From: Bacteroidota bacterium
GTDB taxonomy: Bacteria; Bacteroidota; Bacteroidia; NS11-12g; UBA9320
Direction of reading: 5' to 3'
NCBI GenBank assembly: GCA_016124755.1
Contig: WGNA01000002.1
Coordinates: 62,001-126,000, forward strand
Length of the DNA stretch: 64,000 nucleotides
The notes beneath the pieces are model-generated. The model was not told the DNA's origin. It did no database searches and was given only the letters and a program-made list of their open reading frames with translations. Made by a program: the position numbers and the translations under genes. This document shows positions 34,813-44,904 of the stretch, one piece after another (within the stretch, counting starts at the first letter, position 1; the number at the start of each line of letters is the position of its first letter).

Positions 34813-36093
34813 ATGAGTTTTACACCCCAATACAATTTGCTGGATGAGCTTAAATGGCGTGGTCTTTTTCATCAAGACACACCCGGAGCGGAAGAATTAT
34901 TAAACACACAACAGGTTACCGGTTATATCGGGTTTGATCCAACTGCAGATTCGCTGCATGTAGGAAACCTCGTGCCGATAATGTTGCTGATGCATCTGCA
35001 AAGATCCGGACACAAACCCGTGGCTTTGGTTGGGGGAGCAACCGGTATGGTTGGAGATCCATCCGGTAAAAAGGCTGAACGGGTTTTATTAGATAAAAAC
35101 ACACTGGATAAAAATCTGCGGGGAATCGAAAACCAACTTCGCCGATTTCTCGATTTTGATGGTGATTGTGCGGCATCATTAGTTAACAATTACGATTGGT
35201 TTCAAAACTTCACCTTTCTCGATTTCATCCGGGACGTAGGCAAGCACATTACGGTGAACTACATGATGGCCAAAGATTCGGTTAAGAACAGAATCGAGTC
35301 CGGTATTTCCTTTACCGAATTCAGCTATCAGCTTGTGCAGGGATACGACTTCTGTCACCTGTACAAAAACCATGATTGCCGCTTACAAATGGGAGGAAGT
35401 GATCAGTGGGGAAATATTGTTACCGGAACCGAGCTCATTAGAAGAATAGAAGGAGGTGAGGCTCATGCTGTAACGGCGCCGCTCCTTACAAAATCAGACG
35501 GAAGTAAATTCGGAAAATCGGAAGGTGGAAATGTATGGCTCGATCTCAACCGAACAAGTGCGTACAAATTTTACCAATTCTGGTTAAATGCAGCAGATGA
35601 TGAAGCGGGTAAGCTCATTCGCATTTTCACTTTTTTAGACCAGAATACAATTGAAAATCTGGAAACCGAACACGCCGTTGCGCCTCATTTACGCTTGTTA
35701 CAAAAGAGACTTGCGGAAGAAGTTACAACCATGGTTCACAGCCAGGAAGCACTTAATACGGCAATTGCTGCGTCTGAAATTCTTTTCGGAAAATCAACCT
35801 CCGAAGATCTTCGAAGTCTTGGCGAGTCCGATTTTTTAGATGTTTTTGAAGGAGTTGATCAATCGGAAATGGAAGGTGTTACAGGAATGAACATCGTCGA
35901 TTTACTTGCAGATTCCGGTTTTCTCGCATCCAAAAGTGAAGCAAAAAGAGAGTTGAAAGGAAACTCAATTTCTGTGAACAAAGAAAAAGTTGATGAGTTA
36001 TTTCAGATTGAAGAATCCGCTCTCATCAACGGAAAGTACATTCTCCTTCAAAAGGGAAAGAAGAATTATTTCATAGTTAAAGTAAAATCGTGA
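34813..36093 (+). CDS. tyrS: Tyrosyl-tRNA synthetase
   Basis: 426 residues, TyrS1 length. Class I synthetase: the HIGH-type motif is [13 protein letters not shown] (residues about 47-59), the tyrosine/tRNA pocket runs [24 protein letters not shown], and the KMSKS-type loop is KFGKS. A C-terminal S4-like RNA-binding domain (about 355-426) is present, including [19 protein letters not shown]. The stop overlaps the GTG start of the flavin reductase-like gene, so four genes (36090-38066) may share its transcript. Confidence 0.97.
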   Translation: MSFTPQYNLLDELKWRGLFHQDTPGAEELLNTQQVTGYIGFDPTADSLHVGNLVPIMLLMHLQRSGHKPVALVGGATGMVGDPSGKKAERVLLDKNTLDKNLRGIENQLRRFLDFDGDCAASLVNNYDWFQNFTFLDFIRDVGKHITVNYMMAKDSVKNRIESGISFTEFSYQLVQGYDFCHLYKNHDCRLQMGGSDQWGNIVTGTELIRRIEGGEAHAVTAPLLTKSDGSKFGKSEGGNVWLDLNRTSAYKFYQFWLNAADDEAGKLIRIFTFLDQNTIENLETEHAVAPHLRLLQKRLAEEVTTMVHSQEALNTAIAASEILFGKSTSEDLRSLGESDFLDVFEGVDQSEMEGVTGMNIVDLLADSGFLASKSEAKRELKGNSISVNKEKVDELFQIEESALINGKYILLQKGKKNYFIVKVKS

Positions 36094-36944
36094 TTACAAT
36101 AAATCCCGGTGACCTTAAAATCCCGGAAGTACACAGACTGCTCCTCGGCAGTGTAGGCCCCAGACCCATTTGCTTTGCCAGCACAGTTGACAGCTCCGGC
36201 AACCGAAATCTGAGTCCGTTCAGCTTTTTTAATGTCTTTAGTTCAAACCCTCCGGTATTGGTTTTTTCGCCATCCAGAAGCGGAAGAACCGGTGCGACGA
36301 AAGACACATATGAAAACTGTAAGGAAGTTCCGGAGGTCGTTATCAACATCGTGAATTACGAAATGGTAGAACAAATGAGTCTTGCCAGTTCCCCTTATGC
36401 AAAGGGAGTGGACGAATTTGTTAAATCCGGATTTACGCCGGTTGATTCTGATTTGATTAAGCCTGCGAGAGTAAAAGAATCTCCGGTTCAGTTTGAGTGT
36501 AAGGTTAACGAGATTATTTCGCTGGGAGAAGGAGGTGGCGCCGGAAACCTCATCATCTGCGAAGTTTTGAGAATGCACTTCCGGGAAGACGTAATGCTCG
36601 ATGATCATCATGTGGATCAAACCAAAATCGATCTCGTTGCAAGAATGGGAGGTGATTTTTATTGCAGAGCACATGGTTCTGCTCTTTTTGAAATTCCCAA
36701 ACCACTTACCACAATTGGCGTTGGGATCGATGCACTTCCGGCAAACATCCGTAACTCATCACTGTTGAGTGGAAACGATTTGGGAAGAATCGCACAAATG
36801 GAAACGATTCCAACCGAAGCGGAAATATTTGCCGCGGAATCGACAACACCTGAAGTCGCCGTAGAAAAAGCCCGTAATCTTATTAAGTCACACAACCGCG
36901 AAGAAGCCTTCTGTATTTTGGCGAAAAACCTCCCGTATGAATAG
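36090..36944 (+). CDS. Flavin reductase-like FMN-binding split-barrel protein
   Basis: 284 residues. The N-terminal two-thirds is an FMN-binding split barrel of the flavin reductase (FlaRed/DIM6) family: [52 protein letters not shown] and [20 protein letters not shown] helical C-terminal tail (about 215-284) is an extra feature. Such proteins use FMN and NAD(P)H, often as the reductase partner of a monooxygenase; the partner is not seen here. GTG start inside the tyrS stop. Overlaps the next gene by eight bases. Confidence 0.85.
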   Translation: MITINPGDLKIPEVHRLLLGSVGPRPICFASTVDSSGNRNLSPFSFFNVFSSNPPVLVFSPSRSGRTGATKDTYENCKEVPEVVINIVNYEMVEQMSLASSPYAKGVDEFVKSGFTPVDSDLIKPARVKESPVQFECKVNEIISLGEGGGAGNLIICEVLRMHFREDVMLDDHHVDQTKIDLVARMGGDFYCRAHGSALFEIPKPLTTIGVGIDALPANIRNSSLLSGNDLGRIAQMETIPTEAEIFAAESTTPEVAVEKARNLIKSHNREEAFCILAKNLPYE

Positions 36945-37494
36945 TAGAACCGTTTTCAAATTCATTGTTTTTCTTTTAAACTGGCTAATTATTTCTTTGG
37001 TGAGCGTGCCTTTTACGTTGGCGTTGATCGCGCTGGCAACCCGCAATCACAATACATTTCAGTACGGATACGACTTTATCGAACTCAATAATTCGTCTGC
37101 TTTGTTAATTTCTGTTGCGATAGGGATTGTGTTTTCTGTCTGGAATGCAATGGCATTTTCGGAAGCAACCGGAGTGGAACTCAAACAATTTATGAAGGCC
37201 TGGCAGAAGTATAAATTGAAATCAGACCATGAGATTAATTCCGCGGAAATGAAAAATAAAATTAGTCGGTTTACTCAGGCTAACAAGAACTGGAAACTTC
37301 GAAAAGTGCAGGAAGACGGAGAGTGGAAATTTGAAGTGTCAAACCGATTTGCGCCCAAAGATGTTGTAACGGTGAAACGTAACGGAAATGAGTGGTTGGT
37401 GGAAAGCAGACCCAAACTTTGGATTTATTTTATTGACATGGCCAGAAACTTCCGCAACATAGAATTCATCACGAAACAACTGAACGACATTTAA
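36937..37494 (+). CDS. Conserved hypothetical membrane protein
   Basis: 185 residues. Two hydrophobic segments (about 8-32 and 47-68) are followed by a long, charged, soluble C-terminal domain with an acidic-basic alternation, including a WKLRKVQEDGEWKFEVSNRF segment and WLVESRPKLWIYFIDMARN. I do not recognise the family. It lies between two flavin proteins, overlapping the first by eight bases and the second by one (TAATG), so it belongs to their operon and may be functionally tied to them. Confidence 0.65.
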   Translation: MNSRTVFKFIVFLLNWLIISLVSVPFTLALIALATRNHNTFQYGYDFIELNNSSALLISVAIGIVFSVWNAMAFSEATGVELKQFMKAWQKYKLKSDHEINSAEMKNKISRFTQANKNWKLRKVQEDGEWKFEVSNRFAPKDVVTVKRNGNEWLVESRPKLWIYFIDMARNFRNIEFITKQLNDI

Positions 37495-38066
37495 TGAAGG
37501 CTGCAATTATTTCCGGATCATCCAGAGAAGGCAACAACACACTACGTGTGGCAAATGCGATGAAAAATCTGATTTTGGAAGAGGGATATTCGGCAGAGGT
37601 AATTGATTTCCGGGAGTACGATATACCGTTCTTTAACGGGTACGAATTAGACATAAATAACTTAACGCCTTTTCAAGAAAAACTCATTAGCGCGTGGGAT
37701 CAATCGGATCTTATTATTCTTATCAGTCCGGAGTATAATTGGTTTCCATCTGCTGAATTAGTGAACATGATTCATCAAGTGGGCAATCACGACTTCGCCC
37801 ATCTTTTTGATAAAAAAGTATTTGCCTTTGCAGGAGTTTCATCGGGTAGGGGAGGCAGACTTCCGGGAATACAAATGAGTTCTGTTTTCGACAAACTGAT
37901 TTCACACCTTCACAAAGTGTCGGTGTGCTCACCATCGAAATACGAATCGCATTACAGTCCCGACGAACTTTCGGAAGACGGAGAGTTTGTTCTTAATACA
38001 CCGTATCGTAAACACATGAAAAAGTTTGTCCGGTACAACCTCGATCTCACATTAAAATTTCAGTAA
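37494..38066 (+). CDS. NADPH-dependent FMN reductase / quinone oxidoreductase
   Basis: 190 residues, flavodoxin-like fold. The FMN phosphate loop is SGSSREGNNTLRVANAM (about 5-21), then the YDIPFFNGYELD segment and SPEYNWFPSAELVNMIHQV, the signature of the PF03358 family, and FAGVSSGRGGRLPGIQM near the second flavin contact. It probably reduces quinones, azo dyes or chromate with NAD(P)H. Start overlaps the previous stop by one base. Confidence 0.85.
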   Translation: MKAAIISGSSREGNNTLRVANAMKNLILEEGYSAEVIDFREYDIPFFNGYELDINNLTPFQEKLISAWDQSDLIILISPEYNWFPSAELVNMIHQVGNHDFAHLFDKKVFAFAGVSSGRGGRLPGIQMSSVFDKLISHLHKVSVCSPSKYESHYSPDELSEDGEFVLNTPYRKHMKKFVRYNLDLTLKFQ

Positions 38067-38178
38067 TATATCTGATTGACAATTCCTTTCTTTGCGCAGA
38101 ACTATCAGATAATAGATAGATTGCGAGATTTCTGAACGACCTTAAAGTCGTCGGATCACTTTTTATCAATTGGAAAAA

Positions 38179-41109
38179 ATGAAGAACATTTCAATGAAAC
38201 TGCTTTGGCTGGCGTTCACCGTTTTACCTGTTTTGGGCTTAGCTCAGAATACGAGATTTCAAAGATCTTTTGGTGGATCAGGTTCTGAAAACAGCTACTC
38301 AATTAAGCGAACACTCGACGGGGGATATATTACCGTCGGTTCTACAACAAGTTTTGGCTCCGGAGACAAAGATGTTTATCTGGTAAAAACAAATGGTATG
38401 GGCCAGATTCAGTGGTCTAAGGCATATGGTGGTAGTAAAGATGATGTAGGTTGGAAAATAACACTGGCAACCGATTCGGGATTTGTAATCGCCGGAACAA
38501 CCGAATCATACAACAGCAACAACAAGGATGCTTTGGTTTTTAAAACCGATAAAAACGGAACCGTTGTCTGGACAAGAACGTTCGCATCAGACAGTGCGGA
38601 AGATGCATATTATGTTTTGAAGTCGCTCTTTTCAAACGGCTATTATGTTATCGGATATGTGACGAACGATTCTACCGGCGACGACGGATTTATCGCAAAG
38701 CTGGGTTCGGCAGGTAATGTTCGCTGGTATAAAAAGTTCGGAAGTAAAGGTAACGAAGAGGCGTATAGTGTTACGGAAGATTCAAGAGGTAACGTGCTAA
38801 TCTGTGGAATGACCAACTACGACAGTCTCGTGCAAGGGGGAACAACCGGTCATGCCGGAACATCAGATGCCTTCGTTGCAAAATTTGATTCAACTGGAAA
38901 TTTCAAGTGGATGCGTACATACGGCTCCGACATGGATGATGTTGCCTGGGATTTGAAAACCGATAAAAATCAATATCTGATTACCGGCTGGTCTAAAGGA
39001 GTTGGAACCGGCGACAATGATATATTCCTGTTAATGACCGACACTTCCGGTGCGATCAACAATTTGTATAGCTATGGCTCAATGGGAGACGATAGAGCAT
39101 TTAACATTCAGGTGAATTCAAACGGAACCTATTCTATTGTAGGTTACACAGATCCTCAGGGAATGGATCGGGATGTTCTCCACCTGAAAATAACCTCTGC
39201 CGGAAACCTGCAGAATTATTCTATGATTGGAGCATCTGAAAGAGACGGCCACTGGCCAACAGACGTAACCACCGCAAGAGACGGAGGAATAACAATTCTT
39301 TCCACGACCAGATCATTTAAAGGAAGTTCCGACGATGATATTTATATTATTAAAGCAGACGACGGAGGTCTTGTAAACTGTAACTCCAAATTTGAATTGA
39401 TCAATGCGAGTAACATGACTTTCGGAGGTAAGACCTTTGGTTTAATTACTCAGGGATACCAGACACAAACACCTTCCTTAACCACAACAACCATTTCTTC
39501 CGGCTGGGATTCAACCCTTTGTTGCAAATTGGTCGCGGAAGTTTCTCAACCGAGCTTTACTATTTGTGAAGGCACATCTGTTTCGTTGGGAAAAATCGGA
39601 ACTCCCGGTTTGTCTTATGTGTGGACCGACGACAAAGGAACCACTGTAAGCACCAATGCAAACCCAACCGTGTCGCCGAAATCCTCCACAACCTATAAAT
39701 TGAAAGTTACTTCCACAGATGGTGCTTGCGCTCCGGATAGTGCTTACGTTTCGGTTACTGTAAACGCGAGACTAACCTTCGACTTTGCCCGCGACACATT
39801 CTTCTGTATGGGTGATTCCGTGATTTTCACAACACGTTCGAACATGGCAAACTATCAGTGGAAAGGCAGTCATATCAACTCTTCTTCACAAGCCATTAAA
39901 ATAAAACTGGCAGATACAATTTATTTCACAGGTTACGATGTAAACAGTTGTGTTTACACCGATACCATGAAAGTAAAAACGTTCGCACTTCCAACTTTCG
40001 ATCTGGGCACCGACACAACCATTTGCGAAAACACTCCTTTAACCATGGTTGGTCCTCCGAATATGAAAAGCTACAATTGGAATAGTGGGGAAAGCACCAA
40101 GCAATCTTTTTCAACCAACACAGAAAAGAAACATGTTCTGGATGTGGTGGATCAAAACGGATGCAAAGGATCAGACAGCAGAATGGTCTTTACAAATCCG
40201 TTCTCAACCTTCTCTCTCGGAAGCGATGATGAGATTTGTGAAAATGGAGCGTATACGATATTGGGTCCTGGTGCTCTCGGTAATTACATTTGGAATGATA
40301 CCGCATCAACCTTACAAAACTTAACCGTTTACGAACCGGGAACCTATCACCTTACTGCTTTCAATAGTTATGGTTGTCCGTACTCAGACACCATTATTCT
40401 CACTCAAAGAAATGCTCCGAAATTCAGTCTCGGTGCGGATTTCAATTTGTGTATCGGAAACTCGAAATATCTTGTCGGACCTAAAGACATGTTGAGTTAT
40501 CAGTGGTTGAGTGGCTCCAGCGACGACTCATTAAAAATAACCACCAGCGGTACCTACGTTCTGGCTGTTGTGGATTCTTTCGGTTGTCGCTTTACAGATT
40601 CAATTACAGTGAAAGACGTACCGAACCCCGTAATTACACTGGGAAATGACACGACGATTTACGACACAGACTCTCTCAAACTTCAACCGCAACCGGGATT
40701 ATATAAATCTTATTTGTGGAGTACCGGCAGCACCGAAGCGTACATCACGGTAAAACAGAAAGGAACTTACTCTGTGACAGTAACAGACGATAATGGTTGC
40801 AAAGGTTCTGCAAGCATTAAGATAGACACCATGCATGTGGGTATTAACCCGATCCTGTTCAACGACTTTAAGCTTTATCCTGTTCCGGCGACAACAGCTA
40901 TTCATTTGGAATTTACCTCGGGCAACGCCGAACCGCTGACCATACGGTTGGTGAACATGCAGGGAGCTGTTTTATCAGAACAAGAACATTTTATCAATAG
41001 TGGTGTAAACAGCATCAGCATTCCGTTGAATGAAGTTGCTGCGGGAACTTACTTCCTGCAAATGAGCAACAGCCGTGGATCATCCACGTTCAAGGTTATG
41101 GTTGAGTAA
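38179..41109 (+). CDS. Large T9SS type A secreted protein with delta-60-like and Ig-like repeats
   Basis: About 976 residues. The signal peptide runs MKNISMKLLWLAFTVLPVLGLA. The N-terminal about 340 residues are a repeat array of roughly 55 residues each (for example SFGGSGSENSYSIKRTLDGG, then KAYGGSKDDVGWKITL), a beta-propeller of the kind seen in Bacteroidota surface proteins. Residues about 450-900 hold consecutive Ig/PKD-like modules whose starts read FDLGTDTTICEN, FSLGSDDEICEN, FSLGADFNLCIGN and ITLGNDTTIYDTD; the last lacks the first cysteine. The final about 85 residues (FKLYPVPATTAIHLEF onward) are a type A sorting domain. A TTG three codons upstream is possible. It ends three bases before gldA, suggesting they are transcribed together. 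Confidence 0.88.
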   Translation: MKNISMKLLWLAFTVLPVLGLAQNTRFQRSFGGSGSENSYSIKRTLDGGYITVGSTTSFGSGDKDVYLVKTNGMGQIQWSKAYGGSKDDVGWKITLATDSGFVIAGTTESYNSNNKDALVFKTDKNGTVVWTRTFASDSAEDAYYVLKSLFSNGYYVIGYVTNDSTGDDGFIAKLGSAGNVRWYKKFGSKGNEEAYSVTEDSRGNVLICGMTNYDSLVQGGTTGHAGTSDAFVAKFDSTGNFKWMRTYGSDMDDVAWDLKTDKNQYLITGWSKGVGTGDNDIFLLMTDTSGAINNLYSYGSMGDDRAFNIQVNSNGTYSIVGYTDPQGMDRDVLHLKITSAGNLQNYSMIGASERDGHWPTDVTTARDGGITILSTTRSFKGSSDDDIYIIKADDGGLVNCNSKFELINASNMTFGGKTFGLITQGYQTQTPSLTTTTISSGWDSTLCCKLVAEVSQPSFTICEGTSVSLGKIGTPGLSYVWTDDKGTTVSTNANPTVSPKSSTTYKLKVTSTDGACAPDSAYVSVTVNARLTFDFARDTFFCMGDSVIFTTRSNMANYQWKGSHINSSSQAIKIKLADTIYFTGYDVNSCVYTDTMKVKTFALPTFDLGTDTTICENTPLTMVGPPNMKSYNWNSGESTKQSFSTNTEKKHVLDVVDQNGCKGSDSRMVFTNPFSTFSLGSDDEICENGAYTILGPGALGNYIWNDTASTLQNLTVYEPGTYHLTAFNSYGCPYSDTIILTQRNAPKFSLGADFNLCIGNSKYLVGPKDMLSYQWLSGSSDDSLKITTSGTYVLAVVDSFGCRFTDSITVKDVPNPVITLGNDTTIYDTDSLKLQPQPGLYKSYLWSTGSTEAYITVKQKGTYSVTVTDDNGCKGSASIKIDTMHVGINPILFNDFKLYPVPATTAIHLEFTSGNAEPLTIRLVNMQGAVLSEQEHFINSGVNSISIPLNEVAAGTYFLQMSNSRGSSTFKVMVE

Positions 41110-41112
41110 AAT

Positions 41113-42018
41113 ATGTCGATTCAGGTATCCCGACTTACTAAAATATATGATCATCAGGTTGCGGTTAATGCAATTTCATTTGAAATTCCCGATGGTCAGG
41201 TTGTAGGGTTCCTGGGTCCGAACGGAGCCGGTAAGAGTACAACAATGAAGATTCTTACCGGCTTCATTTCTGCCACATCCGGAACCGCATCGGTTTGTGG
41301 TTACGATGTTTCAAATCAATCAAAAGAAGCTCGCGGGGCAATCGGCTATCTTCCCGAACACAATCCGCTTTACCTCGAAATGTATGTTCGCGAATACCTC
41401 AGGTTCATGGGTGAACTCAGCGGTATCGGCAAACAAATTCGTGAAAGGGTGGAAGAAATGATTGAAAGAACCGGGTTGACCCGGGAAAGCAAAAAGAAAA
41501 TTGCCGCGCTTTCGAAAGGATATCGACAGCGCGTTGGTTTGGCGCAGGCATTACTTCACAATCCGCAGGTGCTCATTCTGGATGAACCAACTTCCGGTCT
41601 CGACCCCAATCAGGTAATTGAGATACGAAACATTATCAGGGAAATCGGAAAAGACAGAACCGTAATGCTTTCCACGCACATTATGCAGGAGGTGGAGGCA
41701 ATGTGCGATCGGGTGATTATTATTAACAAAGGAAATATTGTTGCCGATGACACCGTGACCAATCTGAGAAGACAAAACTCGGAAAGCCGTTTGACTGTGC
41801 GGTTTAAGAAACCGGTTTCTGTTCAAAAACTGAAAGCGATAAAAGGGATAACATCTGTTGAAGAGGTTGGTGCGTCAACCTATAAACTCTCTTGTTCTGA
41901 TCCCGAGGGAATTCAGGAAGCATTGTTCAACTTTGCCGTTTCCGAATCCAACATTATTCTCAAACAAAAGGAAGATGAACTCAGTTTGGAAAATGTCTTC
42001 CGTCAATACACCCGATAA
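41113..42018 (+). CDS. gldA: Gliding-motility ABC transporter ATP-binding protein GldA
   Basis: 301 residues. Walker A GPNGAGKSTT (about 35-44), Q-loop, ABC signature in ALSKGYRQRVGLAQ and Walker B VLILDEPTSGLDP are intact, followed by the family C-terminal tail (NSESRLTVRFKKPV onward). GldA, GldF and GldG form an ABC complex described as needed for gliding in some Flavobacteria; its cargo is unsettled. In Flavobacterium johnsoniae, as I recall, gldA is apart from gldFG; here all three are contiguous. The gap to gldF is five bases. Confidence 0.94.
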   Translation: MSIQVSRLTKIYDHQVAVNAISFEIPDGQVVGFLGPNGAGKSTTMKILTGFISATSGTASVCGYDVSNQSKEARGAIGYLPEHNPLYLEMYVREYLRFMGELSGIGKQIRERVEEMIERTGLTRESKKKIAALSKGYRQRVGLAQALLHNPQVLILDEPTSGLDPNQVIEIRNIIREIGKDRTVMLSTHIMQEVEAMCDRVIIINKGNIVADDTVTNLRRQNSESRLTVRFKKPVSVQKLKAIKGITSVEEVGASTYKLSCSDPEGIQEALFNFAVSESNIILKQKEDELSLENVFRQYTR

Positions 42019-42023
42019 TTTGT

Positions 42024-42752
42024 ATGTGGACGATACTTACTAAAGAGGTCAGGGGTTTTTTAAGTTCGCTCATCGCATACATCGTGATCGTGGTTTTTCT
42101 GCTTGCGATTGGTTTGTTTATGTGGATTTATCCCAGCACCAACGCACTGGATTACGGAGAAGCAACCCTCGACACCCTTTTTATGATGGCTCCCTGGGTA
42201 TTTGTTTTTCTTATTTCTGCCATCACAATGCGATCGTTTGCCGAAGAGCGAAAAACAGGAACCATTGAAATTCTCTCAACCAAACCGGTTACCGACTGGC
42301 AGATTATTCTGGGTAAATATCTGGCGGGTTTAACACTGGTTTTGTTCGCACTAATTCCTACACTTCTTTACTATTTTACCATTTATCAATTGGGAAGCCC
42401 GGCGGGTAATATCGATAGTGGAGCAACCTGGGGTTCGTATCTCGGACTTTTATGTCTGGGGTCTTGTTATGTGAGTATCGGACTGTTCGCTTCCGCACTT
42501 ACCGATAACCAGATTATCTCCTTCGTGCTATCGACCTTTCTTTGCTTCTTTCTCTATTCATCATTAGGCCAAATGAGCGACTTGTTTGAAGGTGCAGGGT
42601 TTGATTTTCTTCTGGAATGGTTAGGAATTGATTACCACTACACCAGTATCAGCCGTGGTGTTATTGATACGCGGGACGTCCTGTACTTCGGGAGCTTCAC
42701 AACCTTTTTTCTCGGATTAACACACTTTATTTTCGGCAGAAGAAAATGGTAG
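42024..42752 (+). CDS. gldF: Gliding-motility ABC transporter permease GldF
   Basis: 242 residues with six predicted membrane segments; an ABC-2 type permease. The N-terminal FFLSSLIAY-like start reads MWTILTKEVRGFLSSLIAY, and the conserved RSFAEERKTGTIEILSTKPV cytoplasmic loop follows the second segment, as in GldF. It overlaps gldG by seven bases. Works with GldA and GldG at the inner membrane. Confidence 0.93.
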   Translation: MWTILTKEVRGFLSSLIAYIVIVVFLLAIGLFMWIYPSTNALDYGEATLDTLFMMAPWVFVFLISAITMRSFAEERKTGTIEILSTKPVTDWQIILGKYLAGLTLVLFALIPTLLYYFTIYQLGSPAGNIDSGATWGSYLGLLCLGSCYVSIGLFASALTDNQIISFVLSTFLCFFLYSSLGQMSDLFEGAGFDFLLEWLGIDYHYTSISRGVIDTRDVLYFGSFTTFFLGLTHFIFGRRKW

Positions 42753-44536
42753 AAAAGACGAAAGAATTAAAGGGCAATCAGAAGAGGAAGGGGATTTCGG
42801 GCCTGCTCATTCTCGTTGTTTTCTTATCGGCACTAAATGTTGCAGGCGACCTTTGGTATAAGCGTTTTGATCTCACTAAGGAAAAGAGATTTACACTTTC
42901 TCCGGCCTCAGAAAAATTAGCACAGAAACTCGACGATGTGGTTTACGTGCAGGTTTTTCTCGATGGAAAATTTCCTTCTGAATATCAAAGGTTGAAAAAT
43001 GCTACCCGCGATATGCTCGACGAATTCAGACGTGCTTCCGGAGGGAATCTGGAATACCGTTTTGAGGACTTGCTGGCAGACAAAACCGTTGATGAAAAGG
43101 AAGAAATTCTGAGAGAGCTTTATTCTAAAGGACTTCAGATTACTACCCCGGAAGTGGAAGACGATGAAGCCGAAGTTGAAAAGTTCATCATCCCTTCTGC
43201 GCTGGTTTTATATAAGAACAATGAATATCCGTTAAATCTGCTCAAAAGGGAATTCGGCAAAACACTCGACAACGATATTAACAGCAGCATCGAATTGCTC
43301 GAATACGAAATCGGTAACGTGATACGACAATGTGTGGCGGAAAAGGTTGCGAAGATTGCGTTTACATCCGGGCACGATGAACTGGAACCCATCGAATACG
43401 CCGACGCAGCAAAGTCATTAAGTGAATTTTATAAGGTTGACCGGATCAATCTCAACCTAACCGACACCAATTGCACAAAGCACTTCCTCCCGCAAATTGA
43501 AAAAGATCCGGAGAACGCCGGATCAATTCTAATCAATGGAGTGATGGAGCAGATGAATCAATACAAAGCACTCATTGTTGCAAAACCCAGAATGAACTTT
43601 CTGGACAATGAGCTTTATCTGCTCGATCAGTATGTAATGAACGGAGGTAAGCTCATTGTTCTCGCTGAAAGCCTGATTGCGGAAATGGATAGTGTGGCGA
43701 AATACGGTACCATAATGACGGCGGATTACAACCTGAATCTGAATGATCTTCTGTTCAGATATGGTGTGCGCATTAATCCCGATTTAATCGAAGACTTAAA
43801 CTGTCATGGCATTCCGGTAATTCAGACCCAACAAGGAGGAAAGCCCGGTTTTAAACCCTGGATTTTTTATCCGCTTTTTGCACCGGATTCAGAACAACCG
43901 ATTGTCCGGAATCTGACTTCCGTTTGGGGAAGATTTGTTTCAAGCATTGATACACTGCCCAACAAGGAAGTTAAAAAAACACCGCTTTTGGTGAGCGGAC
44001 CGAACAGCCGGGTTGCACAGAATCCGGTGAATGTTTCGATCGGCATGGTCGGATTGAAAATAGATCAGGCAATGTTCAACAAGCCGGGAAACATCGCTGC
44101 GGTTTTGCTTGAAGGCCGGTTTCGATCGGTGTTTGCACACAGACCCGCCATGAAAGATAAAACTCCATTAGACTTTAAAGAAACGATTGATCACAATTCG
44201 ATGATCGTGATTTCGGATGGAGATCTGATAGCCAATCAGGTGAGCAAAGACAATCAGGTTTATCCTCTTGGATACGACCGTTTTGCTTCGAAAGCGTTCA
44301 ATGAATCTGTGGTTTTTGCCAACAAGAAATTTATTTTGAATTGTGTGGATTTCCTCTGCGACGACTCTAATCTGATTGAAGTTCGGTCGAAGAAAATCGT
44401 GCTGCGATTGCTCGATAAAGTAAAAGTGAAGACCGACCGACGAAAATGGCAATTGGTTAATATGGTTTTGCCGGTTGTTCTGATGATCGTTTTCGGTTTG
44501 GTGAATGGTTTCATTCGCAAACGGAAATACGCCTGA
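42746..44536 (+). CDS. gldG: Gliding-motility-associated protein GldG
   Basis: 596 residues. An N-terminal membrane segment (about 15-35), a long periplasmic domain that starts SRYDLT-like with RFDLTKEKRFTLSPASEKL, the central GATase1-like fold containing VLAESLIAEMD, and a C-terminal membrane segment (about 575-590). This matches GldG of the IftA/GldG family, the permease partner of GldF. It is the end of the gld operon: a promoter word for the next gene lies 23 bases downstream of its stop. Confidence 0.92.
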   Translation: MVEKTKELKGNQKRKGISGLLILVVFLSALNVAGDLWYKRFDLTKEKRFTLSPASEKLAQKLDDVVYVQVFLDGKFPSEYQRLKNATRDMLDEFRRASGGNLEYRFEDLLADKTVDEKEEILRELYSKGLQITTPEVEDDEAEVEKFIIPSALVLYKNNEYPLNLLKREFGKTLDNDINSSIELLEYEIGNVIRQCVAEKVAKIAFTSGHDELEPIEYADAAKSLSEFYKVDRINLNLTDTNCTKHFLPQIEKDPENAGSILINGVMEQMNQYKALIVAKPRMNFLDNELYLLDQYVMNGGKLIVLAESLIAEMDSVAKYGTIMTADYNLNLNDLLFRYGVRINPDLIEDLNCHGIPVIQTQQGGKPGFKPWIFYPLFAPDSEQPIVRNLTSVWGRFVSSIDTLPNKEVKKTPLLVSGPNSRVAQNPVNVSIGMVGLKIDQAMFNKPGNIAAVLLEGRFRSVFAHRPAMKDKTPLDFKETIDHNSMIVISDGDLIANQVSKDNQVYPLGYDRFASKAFNESVVFANKKFILNCVDFLCDDSNLIEVRSKKIVLRLLDKVKVKTDRRKWQLVNMVLPVVLMIVFGLVNGFIRKRKYA

Positions 44537-44558
44537 GCGCAGATCTGTATTAATGCTC

Positions 44559-44566
44559 TAACTTTG
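44559..44566 (+). promoter_or_regulatory. Bacteroidota -7 promoter element (TAACTTTG) for the 44572-mutL group
   Basis: Exact TAnnTTTG five bases before the ATG at 44572; the message would be leaderless. Confidence 0.45.
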
Positions 44567-44571
44567 CCACC

Positions 44572-44904
44572 ATGGAAATCCGGAGAATTCAATTCGGACG
44601 AAGAGCCAACCGGCGATTCAATTACATTCCGCGTTATTACGACGAAGACAAAGAGGATTTGGAGAATCGGGTGAATAACGTCAGAATGGAAGTTTCCGGA
44701 AATTACGATCCAAAGGGTTTTGAACAGCGAATAAGAGATGGGTTTAATAAGAAATCCACCGCGTATCAAACTCCCTACAACACAATCAATCACGGCTCGC
44801 GAATTCGATTCCTGTTTATTCTGATAACACTTGGGTTAGTATTTTATCTGGCGTTTTATACCAAGGCCTTTGGTATTATCTTCGGGGCTTTTATTAATGC
44901 CTGA
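44572..44904 (+). CDS. Small basic protein with one C-terminal membrane segment
   Basis: 110 residues: a basic N-terminal region (FGRRANRRFNYIPRYYDEDK), a helical middle, then a single membrane segment (about 80-102). Proteins of this form precede mutL in many Bacteroidota; some databases have mislabelled them as a riboflavin synthase subunit, which nothing here supports. Function unknown. It overlaps the mutL start by eight bases. Confidence 0.7.
   Translation: MEIRRIQFGRRANRRFNYIPRYYDEDKEDLENRVNNVRMEVSGNYDPKGFEQRIRDGFNKKSTAYQTPYNTINHGSRIRFLFILITLGLVFYLAFYTKAFGIIFGAFINA

Noticed and set aside
44572-44904. Riboflavin synthase subunit, a label seen for similar proteins
   Set aside because: The sequence is basic with one membrane segment and has no lumazine or riboflavin synthase features.
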